Source: a virus. From it: DNA of 28,805 bases. The position numbers and the translations under genes are program-made. This document shows, piece after piece, positions 1 to 8,493 of this stretch (positions are counted from its first letter, which is position 1; the number at the start of each line of letters is the position of its first letter). The DNA is taken from IMG/VR virus record IMGVR_UViG_3300028589_000033, positions 1 through 28,805 of that record; one strand, 5' to 3'. The notes under the pieces were generated by a model. That model made no database searches. It was not told the origin of the DNA and saw only the letters and a list, made by a program, of their open reading frames with translations.

Positions 1-160
1 CTCCCGGAGGGATCCATCGTTCCATAAGTCTTATTCTTACCCCCTCCTTGAAAAAAGAGAAAGCAAGAAATTTACATATAATACCGAACCTTACTTTTAG
101 AATAAATTACCCACTCTTCAGTAGGGATGTTATGATCACTTTAAACAACCTAATGAGGGT
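1..160. other. Intergenic leader upstream of the first gene
   Basis: I see no gene here. The stretch is AT-rich from about 50 to 120. It holds TATAATAC at 77-84, one mismatch from the phiKZ early promoter core TATATTAC, and a TATG at 130-133, the short core described for phiKZ late promoters. Either could drive the gene starting at 161, but the second motif is only four bases and is weak evidence. A purine-rich GAGGG sits at 155-159 just before the start codon. Confidence 0.4.
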
Positions 161-1015
161 ATGTCCGTGGCTAACCCAGTCTCATATGCCATCGACCGAG
201 TTATGAACTCGGACATCGATGAATACCTGCTTAAACTGGCTTTTGAACAACCCAATGGAAACACCTTGGGTAACTGGTACAACATGGTCAACATGACTAC
301 TGTTGAACAGGGTATCCGTGAAAAGGTGATCCACCGTGTAGTACTCCCTGCTTGTAACGTGAACGGGGGTAAGACGGAACTCTTGGACCTGAGTGGTTCC
401 AAGATGCGCGACATGGGTAACGCCTGTGTGGAAGTCAACGTTCCCGAGATCACCACTCGGGGTGCCAAGATTGTTTCCGTTACGGAAGTATACCTCGGCA
501 GCATGAACTCGGCTATCGGTCAGCTGTCGGCTGGCGTGAACGAGAACAGCATGTGTGGTAGCGGTGTCCTCAACGACATGATGGACACCCAACTGGCTGC
601 ACTGTCGTCGAACCGCAGTATGCCGATCACGTACACCAACGTGCACATGAACGGTAACAACAGCTTCGTGATCTTTGGGCTGAACGCCGGTACCTTCTCC
701 ATGTCCGCTAAATGTATCATGGAATACGACGAAGGTATGAGCTCGATCCATACCCGCCACTACGAGTACTTCGCTGAACTCGTTGAGTGGGCGGTTAAAG
801 CTCACATCTACCGTGTGTGCAAACGCCCGGTACAGGAAGCAGTGTACCGTGCAGGTGTTCCGTTGGAAGACATCAAGTCGGATATCGAGAACTACCGTGA
901 CGCGTGGCAGTCCTACAAAGACTACCTGAAGAACGAATGGACCCCACGCATGGCATGGAGTGACAAAATGGCGGTGATTGACGGCATTCGCATGTCGACA
1001 CCTCGTCGCATGTAA
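161..1015 (+). CDS. Probable virion structural protein, 284 aa
   Basis: I do not recognise a named domain. The protein is soluble, with no signal peptide or membrane segment, and has a charged, probably helical C-terminal third (residues about 195-260). It is the first of five co-directional genes that end at a hairpin facing the terminase, which places it in the virion morphogenesis block of a phiKZ-like phage; a head, neck or tail role is inferred from position only. The ATG at 161 lies only two bases after GAGG (155-158). The in-frame GTG at 167 has a better eight-base spacing, so the true start may be two codons later. The next gene follows after about a dozen bases, with its ribosome binding site in the gap, so the two are probably co-transcribed. 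Confidence 0.75.
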   Translation: MSVANPVSYAIDRVMNSDIDEYLLKLAFEQPNGNTLGNWYNMVNMTTVEQGIREKVIHRVVLPACNVNGGKTELLDLSGSKMRDMGNACVEVNVPEITTRGAKIVSVTEVYLGSMNSAIGQLSAGVNENSMCGSGVLNDMMDTQLAALSSNRSMPITYTNVHMNGNNSFVIFGLNAGTFSMSAKCIMEYDEGMSSIHTRHYEYFAELVEWAVKAHIYRVCKRPVQEAVYRAGVPLEDIKSDIENYRDAWQSYKDYLKNEWTPRMAWSDKMAVIDGIRMSTPRRM

Positions 1016-1027
1016 GAGGAGCTAGCC

Positions 1028-2389
1028 ATGAGCTGTTTTGAACCCAGCATCAGTTTGTTTGAAGTACGCGAAGACCACAACCCACTGTACTGGTCTTCGT
1101 TTGGTGCCCTCCACCTGAATCAAGTGGAAGGTAACGAAGCGTTGGTTGTGGGCGTTAACTTCGAATCGAACAACGCCATCCTGCCAGTCTTTGAGAAACT
1201 GGGTGTTTACCTGGACATCAACGACAAGTGGGCACTGAACCTTCAGAAGTACGTCTACTCGTTCATCACCCGGAAGGTTGGGATGGTAGACCACATGGCC
1301 TTCTTTGGGTCGCCTTACCTCGGCCTGGAGAAGATTACCTTCACCACGGCGGATCGTAACCAGTGGTTCAGTGAGATCTTCGACTGTGACGAAGAAGAAC
1401 TGCGTGAAAACCTGCACGCTTGTTCCGCGATCAACAAGGACTGGGCGGTAGTGGGGGATGCGTTTAACATGACCATCCCTTACTTGCTCTACCGGATCTA
1501 CAAGAGCAAGCTGAACGACCGGGTGAAGCACCGTGCGATGGTGGACGTGGTTTCCATGTACCACTACAAGTGCTTGACCAGTATCGTGCACAACGACTAC
1601 CCCTTCACCGCGCGGAAGGAAGTGGTGCTCGAGACCTACAACCGACTGAGTCTGAAATACGACATCAAGCGGTACGGTAGCTGGCGTGCGTTGATCGAGG
1701 CTCGGGCTGAGTACATCCTTGACCCGAAAACCGGTATTCACTTCCAAGCGTTCACCCGCATGGATGATGACAAGAAGATCGTCTATATGGTCGGCGATAT
1801 TCAGAACCGGCTGCGTCGTGCGATCAACGACATCAACAAAGTGTTCCACGATGTGAAGAACAAGACCAACATCGTGAAACTGGAAAGTGCCCGGGTTAGC
1901 CTCCAGGATGAACTGACTATCAAGTCGGTATCGAAAGAGGTGACCCAGCATGTGCAGTACCTGGACCGCATCCTTACGGAAGAGACGTCGTTCTTCAAGG
2001 AAGAGCTGATGCAGCACGCCGCTGGTGTGTTGGAAGGTGTGCGGATGGATATGTTGACGTATGTCCTCCAGGAGTTCCCGAAGCGGTTCAACAACCCGAA
2101 GAAACCTGAGTACAAGCAATTCACTGAAACTGTCGTCCTCCACATGTTTGAATACCTGCACACCAATGGTATCAAGAAGAGCAACGTGTACAACGTCCTC
2201 ATCAAGATGCGTGGTGCTTATGGGGCCAGCCGCAGTAACAACGACATGGTGAAAGTCATTCGCGAACTGGGAGACCAGATTGTGATTGAGATCACCGGTC
2301 GTAAGACCCCCCAATGGGTATTGACCACTCGTACCGCACTGAGTTTGTACATGGTGCTGCGCGTGGTTTCCAAAGACTATTTCGAATAA
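1028..2389 (+). CDS. Probable virion structural protein, 453 aa
   Basis: No recognised domain. The protein is soluble. From about residue 260 to 400 it has a strongly charged helical stretch (many K, E, R and D with heptad-like Leu/Val/Ile), consistent with a coiled-coil or long-helix region. AGAGGAG lies at a suitable distance before the ATG at 1028, so the start is well supported. It follows the 284-aa gene closely and precedes the small gene at 2415, so it is probably part of the same transcript. In phiKZ-type genomes the region beside the terminase gene encodes virion proteins; a structural role here rests on that position and is not shown by the sequence. Confidence 0.75.
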   Translation: MSCFEPSISLFEVREDHNPLYWSSFGALHLNQVEGNEALVVGVNFESNNAILPVFEKLGVYLDINDKWALNLQKYVYSFITRKVGMVDHMAFFGSPYLGLEKITFTTADRNQWFSEIFDCDEEELRENLHACSAINKDWAVVGDAFNMTIPYLLYRIYKSKLNDRVKHRAMVDVVSMYHYKCLTSIVHNDYPFTARKEVVLETYNRLSLKYDIKRYGSWRALIEARAEYILDPKTGIHFQAFTRMDDDKKIVYMVGDIQNRLRRAINDINKVFHDVKNKTNIVKLESARVSLQDELTIKSVSKEVTQHVQYLDRILTEETSFFKEELMQHAAGVLEGVRMDMLTYVLQEFPKRFNNPKKPEYKQFTETVVLHMFEYLHTNGIKKSNVYNVLIKMRGAYGASRSNNDMVKVIRELGDQIVIEITGRKTPQWVLTTRTALSLYMVLRVVSKDYFE

Positions 2390-2414
2390 CCAACCGTTAC
2401 AAGGAATTTATCCA

Positions 2415-2690
2415 ATGTCCCTCAATCTCGTCAAAGTTAAAGTAACCGAACGTACCGCAATGGCCACCACCCAGATCGAAGTGAAGGGTGCACCGGTGGA
2501 GGTCCTGGTCGTCGGTCTGGCGGAAGAAGGCAATATGGAACAACTGGCTGACAACGGTCGTTTCTACCTGAGTCCGACCATTGCCCACACCGCGTTCGAT
2601 GACATCGAACTGAACCGTAAGGTTACCCCGGTCTTCGAAGGCCGTTCGTACGACGAGATGTTGAGTTACCTGACCAAGAACGCAAAATAA
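2415..2690 (+). CDS. Small protein of the three-member tandem family, 91 aa
   Basis: Unknown function. AAGGAA lies upstream of the ATG at a suitable distance. The predicted fold is beta-rich in the first half, followed by a short C-terminal helix that ends with the pattern GRSYDEMLSYL. Related patterns end the next two proteins (GKTYEDIVRTL and GHTLAELEHALL), suggesting three diverged tandem copies. There is no signal peptide or membrane segment. Its place between two large probable virion genes and the terminase suggests a minor virion or assembly role, but nothing in the sequence proves it. Confidence 0.65.
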   Translation: MSLNLVKVKVTERTAMATTQIEVKGAPVEVLVVGLAEEGNMEQLADNGRFYLSPTIAHTAFDDIELNRKVTPVFEGRSYDEMLSYLTKNAK

Positions 2691-2705
2691 CCAGGTACTG
2701 CCAAC

Positions 2706-3008
2706 ATGTACAAACTAACTGGTAAAGCGTCGAGTCACGGTGACCATGCGGTGGTGAATATCTCAGTGCAGTACGGCCGTGGTAAACACCAGGAAGTCTA
2801 CTTGGTAAACAAGATGGAGTTCCCCACCCGCGACATCGCCAGCATGGTCAGTGCTCAAACAGACGACCATCGCTTTTTCACTTCCCGTGTGCTTGCAGAG
2901 TCGGCAGCCAACACTGCCAACAGGGAAGGCAAATCGGTAAAGGACCTGCGTGCGAACCTCAAGGGTAAAACCTACGAGGACATCGTGCGCACTCTTCAAG
3001 TCGCGTAG
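2706..3008 (+). CDS. Small protein of the three-member tandem family, 100 aa
   Basis: Unknown function. The start at 2706 has only a weak upstream AGG at about ten bases. The reading frame is otherwise clean and tightly packed between its neighbours. The N-terminal half alternates hydrophobic residues, as in beta strands. The C-terminal half is helical and ends with GKTYEDIVRTL, the motif shared with the flanking small genes. The stop codon lies about ten bases before the next start, so the three small genes are probably one transcription unit. Confidence 0.65.
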   Translation: MYKLTGKASSHGDHAVVNISVQYGRGKHQEVYLVNKMEFPTRDIASMVSAQTDDHRFFTSRVLAESAANTANREGKSVKDLRANLKGKTYEDIVRTLQVA

Positions 3009-3018
3009 GGAGATTCCC

Positions 3019-3315
3019 ATGCATGCACTTCCAATGACTCAGCAACTGCTCGGCTCTTGTCATACCCACACCATGATCAGCGTGATGGTGGAAAGTGGGT
3101 CGGCGTCTGTCCGAGCGTTTTTGATCTTCCCGTGGGTCCCAACGCCCATTGGTAAGATCAGCCGTCCTCAGATGTTTGATGTGGAATGTCCGAGTTATAT
3201 GTGGTACCTTGACCACGGTGCTGCTGCCAATGCGTTCGCATTGCTGGCGGATGGTAAGCCAGCAAAAGGCCACACGTTGGCTGAGTTGGAACACGCGCTC
3301 CTCGCAGTTGCGTAA
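3019..3315 (+). CDS. Small protein of the three-member tandem family, 98 aa
   Basis: The frame is open upstream into the previous gene. I chose the ATG at 3019 because AGGGAG (3007-3012) sits six bases before it and because it leaves no overlap with the preceding gene. The protein starts MHALPMTQQ and ends with GHTLAELEHALL, matching the C-terminal motif of the two preceding small proteins. It contains an aromatic stretch near the middle (CPSYMWYLDH). The function is unknown. It is the last gene of the plus-strand block and is followed ten bases later by a strong GC-rich inverted repeat facing the oppositely oriented terminase gene. Confidence 0.65.
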   Translation: MHALPMTQQLLGSCHTHTMISVMVESGSASVRAFLIFPWVPTPIGKISRPQMFDVECPSYMWYLDHGAAANAFALLADGKPAKGHTLAELEHALLAVA

Positions 3316-3324
3316 TAAGACCTA

Positions 3325-3352
3325 CTACCCCTACCCTTGCGGGTAGGGGTAG
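3325..3352. terminator. GC-rich hairpin between convergent genes
   Basis: A perfect 12-bp stem (3325-3336 with 3341-3352) with loop TTGC on the plus strand, GCAA on the minus strand. The core is CCTACCC/GGGTAGG. It lies between the stop of the last plus-strand gene (3315) and the stop of the terminase (3357), so it could end transcription from both sides. There is no clear U-tract on either side. Confidence 0.7.
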
Positions 3353-3356
3353 GGGT

Positions 3357-6300
3357 TTATGCTGCTCTTCGTTGTTGCATGATACGTTTGTTGCGTTCGA
3401 TGCGAGCTTCATCCATGATGGAGTCGATGGTCATCATGCGAGTTTGTTCTGGCGGTAGGAGTTTCACGAGCTTGCGAATCTCTGCTTCCAGTCGCAGTGC
3501 CAACAAGTTATCGTTGGTGGCCATCAGTTCATCGGTGAGCTTAGTGACCTGAGCGCGAATCTTGTTGATCATGTGAACCACGTGAGGCTCCATCTGAACA
3601 ACGTTGCCTTTGGTCTCGTTCATCAAGTTACGCACATCCGTCAGAGCAATGCCAGGTGGGATGTTGTACAGGGACTTGTTTTGTCCCAGCTTAATGAACC
3701 AGAAGCTCAATAGCCATGCGATTACCAAGTCGTCGTGCATCTTGGTATCGTGGTCAATCCGGTCGGCTTTCGTTCTGAGGTTGATCAGTTCGTCCGCCAG
3801 CTTCGGATATGCCAGACCGTAGCCTGTCATACCGACCGCTTCCATGATGAGACCGTACAAGGTTTCCCGGCTGGTCTTGGTGGTGAGGAACCCGAAGTGC
3901 TGCTTGTACTTCAAGTAGAAGTTCTTGCTGCGAGTACCGAACGAAGTCCGACGAACCTCTTCGTACTCTTTCTCGTGGTTCACTGTGTCCTGATACACTT
4001 GGTTGTAAATCCGCGTGAACGGATCCATGCCCTTAGCAGGCAGAGTAATCAACAGGCTGTCGATCATGTGGTGAGCGTAGTTACGCTCGATGATCAGCAT
4101 GCTGTTCTTGATTACGTCCAACAGGTCGACCAGAATCGATGTCACGTCATCCAGATACGTCAATGGATAACGCCCCACCCCTACTACCTTACCAGTCCGC
4201 ATACTGCGCACGATGATGGTACAGGCGTCCTTGTTGATTGCCGACGAGGTATCACACCCGATCAGGAAGAAGTCATTGTACTCCTTCTTGCTCATCTCCA
4301 TTAGCTCTTGCTGTGTGACGAAGAAGTCCATATACAAGTTGCTATCCTTGTACTCCTTACTCCACACAATCTCCCGCTTCACGTTGTTAATCGCTTCACG
4401 GGTTTGGTCATCGAACAGACGGTTCTCGCCATCCTCCACCCACATCAACAACAAGTCGATCTTCGCCTTAGCAAGGCTGAGACCCAGCTCATCGATAACC
4501 GACTTCACCCAGTCCTTGTCTTTACCCAGTTGCAGGTAGTTGTAGACCATGCTCACTTGTGGCGAGGTGGTCTCTTTAGGCGACGCTTTGATCAAGCGCG
4601 ACTTAAGGTGGGATTCGCTGAAGCTGTCGAAGAACTTCTCACGCCACTCGGTAGCAGACATGAGTTTCTTGAACATGAAGTCGCCACTGTCGTGCAATGT
4701 CGTGTTCGGGGTTGTAATGTGACTGATTCCATACGGCAGACCCATGTCACGGCAGTTCGCCATCTCCGTCAGTGCCGAAGGTGCGCAACCGTCGATGATC
4801 ACATCAATGAACTTGATGTACGCACTTTCGTCGTACTTCGTGGTCCCTACCCGCAAACCACGACCCAAGTCACCGGCCGCCTCGATACCCTGCTGTGGAA
4901 CGTTGATGTACAGGGTGTTCGTCTTTGCCTCACCAAAGGCTTTGTACGTCAGGCTGGTACCCGCGTCTTTGTCCTTGTAGGTGGAGTTGATCAGATACTT
5001 TGGAATCGAGTTACGGATCGTCTTGATGGCGTTGATGAACTGTGCCCGGTTATCCGACTTCAGGGTAATCAGATGAGAGGTATACCCCCGTCCCATGATG
5101 TACGTCAGCCAGAAGTTGATCACCTGTACAGCCACGGTGTTGTGGGTCACCAGGAAATCATCGGTCAAGTAGAGGTGCTCCATTGCATCCACTTCGATGC
5201 AGGTGCATTCATCATCCCAAACGAACTTGATGTCCTTGATGTACAGACCGTTGGTGTCACGCAGGGGGCGATCATCAGGCTTGGTCTTGAAGTACGGGAT
5301 GGTTTTCGGCAGGGTAATGTTAATCCCGTTCTTCGCCTTCTTCGCTGTACCCCCCAGACCACGCACCAGATATTGCAGTTGGTTTACAAGCGTGCCCTTA
5401 CACGGCAAATAAACGTTATCCTTCCCTACCACACCCTTAGAGTCCAGAAACGCTTGTAAGACGCTTATACGGTCTTCTAGAGCCCCTTCCAGATACGTTG
5501 GCGGTAACCCGTGGGCTTTATCGACACTCAACGGCAAAGTATCGGTCCGAGCAAGCAGTCGACCTTGGAAAAGTATCAACCCTTCAGGCAGTTGTTTCTC
5601 GACCAGCTCACGTTGCTCAGGGGTCAGGTGCAGTTCAATGCAACCTTCCTTAGACGTGCCCGCCAACATCAACCCCATGAGGTAAGGATTGATTTTGTGG
5701 TTCTGGCTAACTCCTTCCTCCGGTTCGATCAAAGGCAGTTGGAGGGTAGCACCCTTCTTCAACAGCTCGATCATGTCGGCGGTAGAGTAATCACCCCACA
5801 GACCACGACCATTGATCTTGTCCTCAGAGTTCTTCACCGTCCACAGGTGCTCGGCGCCAGCCTCAGTCTTACGACCGTCACTGGTGGTCACCCGGTACAG
5901 ACGCTTAACTCCCTGAGGGTGAACCCCGATGACGTTAGCAGGTTTGCCGAAGCGATCGATAACCTGATCACCCACCACCAGATCCCCGATACGTTTCCAG
6001 GTATCCTGAGGAGTAATGTTCTTGGTCTTCTTCGGAACTACACGCACTTTACTGCCGTTGCTCTGAAGCTTGCCTTGCTGCCGTGGCATGATCATGTACG
6101 TGGTGATGTGGTTCAGGTACGTCCAGATGAAACTGATGTTACCCCGGTTGGCCAAGAAAGGACGGTTGGGGTTCAAGCGGCAGATCTCACGCAGGAAGTA
6201 CCAGAAGTTGGTCTGGGTTTCATACATGATCATCGAGATCGCGGTATCAGTCAGGTCGGGATCGAAAGGATCGACACCTTGCAGCAGTGGGTTGTTCAAC

Positions 6301-6611
6301 TGCAACAGGAAGTAGTAGTTCTTGATCCCCTGCCGACGGAACACTTCTGCAGTACGCAGGAAACTGGTGTTCTTGGTCTTCAGATCAGGGGCGGCTTTGT
6401 ACAGGTGAAAGTCTTTCAGGAACCGGACAGTCTTGATGCTGTACAGGCTGTCTTCCTTGTAATGCGCCAGCAAGGTTTCGTCTTCAGTCCTTGCTTGAGA
6501 ATCGATCCGCTGTTTGCGATCATCGATTAACTCTTTAGGAAGATTGGTAGTCCCCAAGTATTCGAACAGTTTCTTGGAGAATTCCAGAATGCTAGAATCT
6601 GTGGAATCCAT
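3357..6611 (-). CDS. terL: Terminase large subunit (packaging ATPase/nuclease) interrupted by an intein
   Basis: The motor that cuts concatemeric phage DNA and pumps it into the prohead. The 1084-codon frame contains a 310-residue intein (182-491). Removing it joins MPRQQGK to TVAVQ and restores the Walker A motif RQQGKT. The remainder, about 774 residues, is a normal size for a jumbo-phage terminase. Walker B is visible as TKYDES (acidic pair 594-595) and a coupling motif as ISHITTPNT (629-637). The C-terminal RNase H-like nuclease has its acidic residues in IGCDTSS (D787), IIERN (E842) and MHDDLV (D960/D961). The ATG at 6611 is preceded by AGG at about eight bases. It is transcribed away from the 573-aa gene, after a palindromic hairpin at 6647-6678, so a separate promoter is possible; a TATG lies on this strand at 6639-6642. 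Without splicing, the ATPase would be inactive. Confidence 0.95.
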   Translation of the reverse strand: MDSTDSSILEFSKKLFEYLGTTNLPKELIDDRKQRIDSQARTEDETLLAHYKEDSLYSIKTVRFLKDFHLYKAAPDLKTKNTSFLRTAEVFRRQGIKNYYFLLQLNNPLLQGVDPFDPDLTDTAISMIMYETQTNFWYFLREICRLNPNRPFLANRGNISFIWTYLNHITTYMIMPRQQGKLQSNGSKVRVVPKKTKNITPQDTWKRIGDLVVGDQVIDRFGKPANVIGVHPQGVKRLYRVTTSDGRKTEAGAEHLWTVKNSEDKINGRGLWGDYSTADMIELLKKGATLQLPLIEPEEGVSQNHKINPYLMGLMLAGTSKEGCIELHLTPEQRELVEKQLPEGLILFQGRLLARTDTLPLSVDKAHGLPPTYLEGALEDRISVLQAFLDSKGVVGKDNVYLPCKGTLVNQLQYLVRGLGGTAKKAKNGINITLPKTIPYFKTKPDDRPLRDTNGLYIKDIKFVWDDECTCIEVDAMEHLYLTDDFLVTHNTVAVQVINFWLTYIMGRGYTSHLITLKSDNRAQFINAIKTIRNSIPKYLINSTYKDKDAGTSLTYKAFGEAKTNTLYINVPQQGIEAAGDLGRGLRVGTTKYDESAYIKFIDVIIDGCAPSALTEMANCRDMGLPYGISHITTPNTTLHDSGDFMFKKLMSATEWREKFFDSFSESHLKSRLIKASPKETTSPQVSMVYNYLQLGKDKDWVKSVIDELGLSLAKAKIDLLLMWVEDGENRLFDDQTREAINNVKREIVWSKEYKDSNLYMDFFVTQQELMEMSKKEYNDFFLIGCDTSSAINKDACTIIVRSMRTGKVVGVGRYPLTYLDDVTSILVDLLDVIKNSMLIIERNYAHHMIDSLLITLPAKGMDPFTRIYNQVYQDTVNHEKEYEEVRRTSFGTRSKNFYLKYKQHFGFLTTKTSRETLYGLIMEAVGMTGYGLAYPKLADELINLRTKADRIDHDTKMHDDLVIAWLLSFWFIKLGQNKSLYNIPPGIALTDVRNLMNETKGNVVQMEPHVVHMINKIRAQVTKLTDELMATNDNLLALRLEAEIRKLVKLLPPEQTRMMTIDSIMDEARIERNKRIMQQRRAA
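5139..6068 (-). other. Class 3-type intein with a degenerate LAGLIDADG endonuclease, inside TerL
   Basis: A protein-splicing element of 310 residues (TerL 182-491). The N-terminal block reads LQSNGSKVRV, which aligns with canonical blocks of the CFAKGTNVLM type but has Leu instead of Cys or Ser at position 1. Further splicing blocks are visible: IGDLVVGDQVI (208-218), SDGRKTEAGAEHLW (244-257) and the C-terminal CIEVDAMEHLYL...FLVTHN, followed by Thr as the +1 residue. Trp257 (two after the block B His), Cys471 (block F position 4) and Thr489 (before the penultimate His) form the WCT triplet that defines class 3 inteins, in which the block F Cys replaces the first-residue nucleophile. Between the splicing halves are two LAGLIDADG-like helices, YLMGLMLAGTS (310-320) and LQAFLDSKGV (385-394), with Gly and Lys where the catalytic Asp residues should be. 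Confidence 0.9.
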
Positions 6612-6646
6612 AGGTCGGCCTAATGATTAGTAAAACTCATAGAAAT

Positions 6647-6678
6647 AGTAATCCTACCCCGATCGGGGTAGGATTACT
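6647..6678. terminator. Perfect 32-bp palindromic hairpin
   Basis: Arms AGTAATCCTACCCC (6647-6660) and its exact complement (6665-6678) flank GATC, so all 32 bases are palindromic. It lies just after the stop of the minus-strand 573-aa gene and before the terminase start. On the minus strand it is followed by ATTTCTATGAGTTTT, which is U-rich but not a clean U-tract. It shares the CCTACCC core with the hairpins at 3325 and 15234. A terminator between two late units is the most likely role. Confidence 0.7.
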
Positions 6679-6693
6679 CTGGGTCTATAGAAT

Positions 6694-8415
6694 TTAAACC
6701 AAATCGACCGTTACACCAGTCGTTGCCAGTTGCAGCTCTTTACCGGCTGCGTCGCGGATCACCCAACGGATGTACCACGTCTTACCGCGTTGCAACTCGA
6801 TGTTGATGGCGTTCTGCTTGTTCCAGTCAGCAATCGAGTAGAGCCACTTACGCCCGTCTTCGTGCACCATGTAGAAGTGCGTCGGATCCGGCGCTTGTTC
6901 TTCGTCGAACCGGTTGTAACTTGGTTCGACTGCACGGTACAGACCAGTCAGCCATGCAGTCTGAGTGGTATAACCGTTGGTGACGTTGAACTTGGTGTTG
7001 GCACCAGCGTTGGTAACCTTGACGAACTGTGCCCCGTAGAACGGTTTGTTGAACGAGAAGGAAACATCCCAACGCTTGCCTGCCGTCGTGAGATCCTTGT
7101 GCAGCACGATGGTGGTGTGCTGAATGAAGATCACGCTCTGGTAGAGCATCGACACATCACGCAGGTTCAGGTTGAAGATCAGGCTCTGACTTACGCCGTA
7201 TGCCGACGGACGCCATGGCTCGCTCTTGTCGTTGAACTTGACCAGGTCGGTAACGTCGATCACCGCTTTCCGATCCAGGTCATGCAGCCAGTGTTGCAGG
7301 CGGTAGCCAGAGATCGTCGCATCCCATTGCGGGAAGGTGTACAGCTTCGGCGAGTAAGCACCCTTGACCGCAGCGGCTTCGACCTTGTAGATCTTGCCTT
7401 TGAAGTCGGGGTTGCCCGGATTGGCGGTGTAGTGTTGTTCGTTAGGCTGGAGTTTGTAGATGAGGTTGATCTCACCTTCTTGCCCTGGCCAGGTCGGACG
7501 GTATTCACTGACGCCGTACAAACTGAACCGCTCACCGTTGACCGGGAAGGGATCACTGACCGAACCATCAGAGTAATGCACCACCGCACGCAGTTCCACT
7601 GCGCTGATCAGAACGTTGATCGGGATGATCAGACGCTCTGGGTCCATGGTGTTGGTGAACCATGGGGAGATCAGTTCGATCTCGGTCACGTACTTGATAC
7701 CGATCTGGTGATCGCGCATGTAGGCCGAGTGTTGAACCATCAGCGGTTGAGCCGGAGGAATGAAGTTACCACCCTCGTCGTAGAACACCAACCAGCAACG
7801 GGTACCGTCAGGCAGCGCTTCAGCGTTTTCCGTAACAGAGAACGCACCGGTGGTCATGATCGACACGTTGGTACGGTCGACAATTTCCGCCAGCTTACAC
7901 GGGACCTTGTTCGAGGTCATGTTGACACTGAGGTCGTACTGAGCCGAGATGATCTTGCCGTTCTCGCTTGCATCGTTGCCTTGGAAGACCTTGGCATATG
8001 CCGCGCCCGGGCGCATGATGGTGGAATCCACCCGCGCTACGTTCGGACGAACACTGTAGTCGATCGCCAGCAGTGCTTCACCGGCCAGAGGACCGCCACG
8101 CAGACCATAGATCCAGTCTTGCTCGGTAGTCGCATCTTCGTTGGCGTTGGTGAATACCCATGGAACCAGCGTCGACTTGTTGGTCGCTTGCCAGTCCACA
8201 TGCGCCACCCGGTAAATCACGCCGTTGGTGACATCGAACACCAGTTCGTTTTCCCGAGGGACAACGTACTTCTTGATGTCTTCTGGTGGATGCTTATCAG
8301 GATCGAAGATGTCTTCGATGTAGTGGAGCCGTTTACGTTCACCATCGTTCTGCGTTTCGATTGCAGTACCGGCAACCGCTCGCGTAGTCTCCGTGCTAGG
8401 GGTACTATCGAACAT
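6694..8415 (-). CDS. Probable virion protein, 573 aa
   Basis: I recognise no enzymatic motif. The sequence is beta-rich with many aromatic residues and Asp/Asn/Pro loops, and lacks a signal peptide, which fits a multidomain virion protein. AGGA lies eight bases before the ATG at 8415, so the start is well supported. It is one of three large minus-strand genes between the terminase and the sheath. In phiKZ, gp26-gp28 occupy the same place between terminase gp25 and sheath gp29, and this gene would be the counterpart of the terminase-proximal one by order only. The gene is followed by a palindromic hairpin. A tail or baseplate component is plausible but not shown. Confidence 0.7.
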   Translation of the reverse strand: MFDSTPSTETTRAVAGTAIETQNDGERKRLHYIEDIFDPDKHPPEDIKKYVVPRENELVFDVTNGVIYRVAHVDWQATNKSTLVPWVFTNANEDATTEQDWIYGLRGGPLAGEALLAIDYSVRPNVARVDSTIMRPGAAYAKVFQGNDASENGKIISAQYDLSVNMTSNKVPCKLAEIVDRTNVSIMTTGAFSVTENAEALPDGTRCWLVFYDEGGNFIPPAQPLMVQHSAYMRDHQIGIKYVTEIELISPWFTNTMDPERLIIPINVLISAVELRAVVHYSDGSVSDPFPVNGERFSLYGVSEYRPTWPGQEGEINLIYKLQPNEQHYTANPGNPDFKGKIYKVEAAAVKGAYSPKLYTFPQWDATISGYRLQHWLHDLDRKAVIDVTDLVKFNDKSEPWRPSAYGVSQSLIFNLNLRDVSMLYQSVIFIQHTTIVLHKDLTTAGKRWDVSFSFNKPFYGAQFVKVTNAGANTKFNVTNGYTTQTAWLTGLYRAVEPSYNRFDEEQAPDPTHFYMVHEDGRKWLYSIADWNKQNAINIELQRGKTWYIRWVIRDAAGKELQLATTGVTVDLV

Positions 8416-8493
8416 TGTTAAATTCCTATGAAGTTAGTTTCTTAGGGTTCCTGACATATTTACCAAGGTTTGCCCGAATACCATCCGAGACAC

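Noticed and set aside
5139-6068. A group I intron instead of an intein in the terminase gene
   Set aside because: The insert is fully in frame, translates into recognisable intein splicing blocks at both ends, and the flanking codons restore a Walker A motif.
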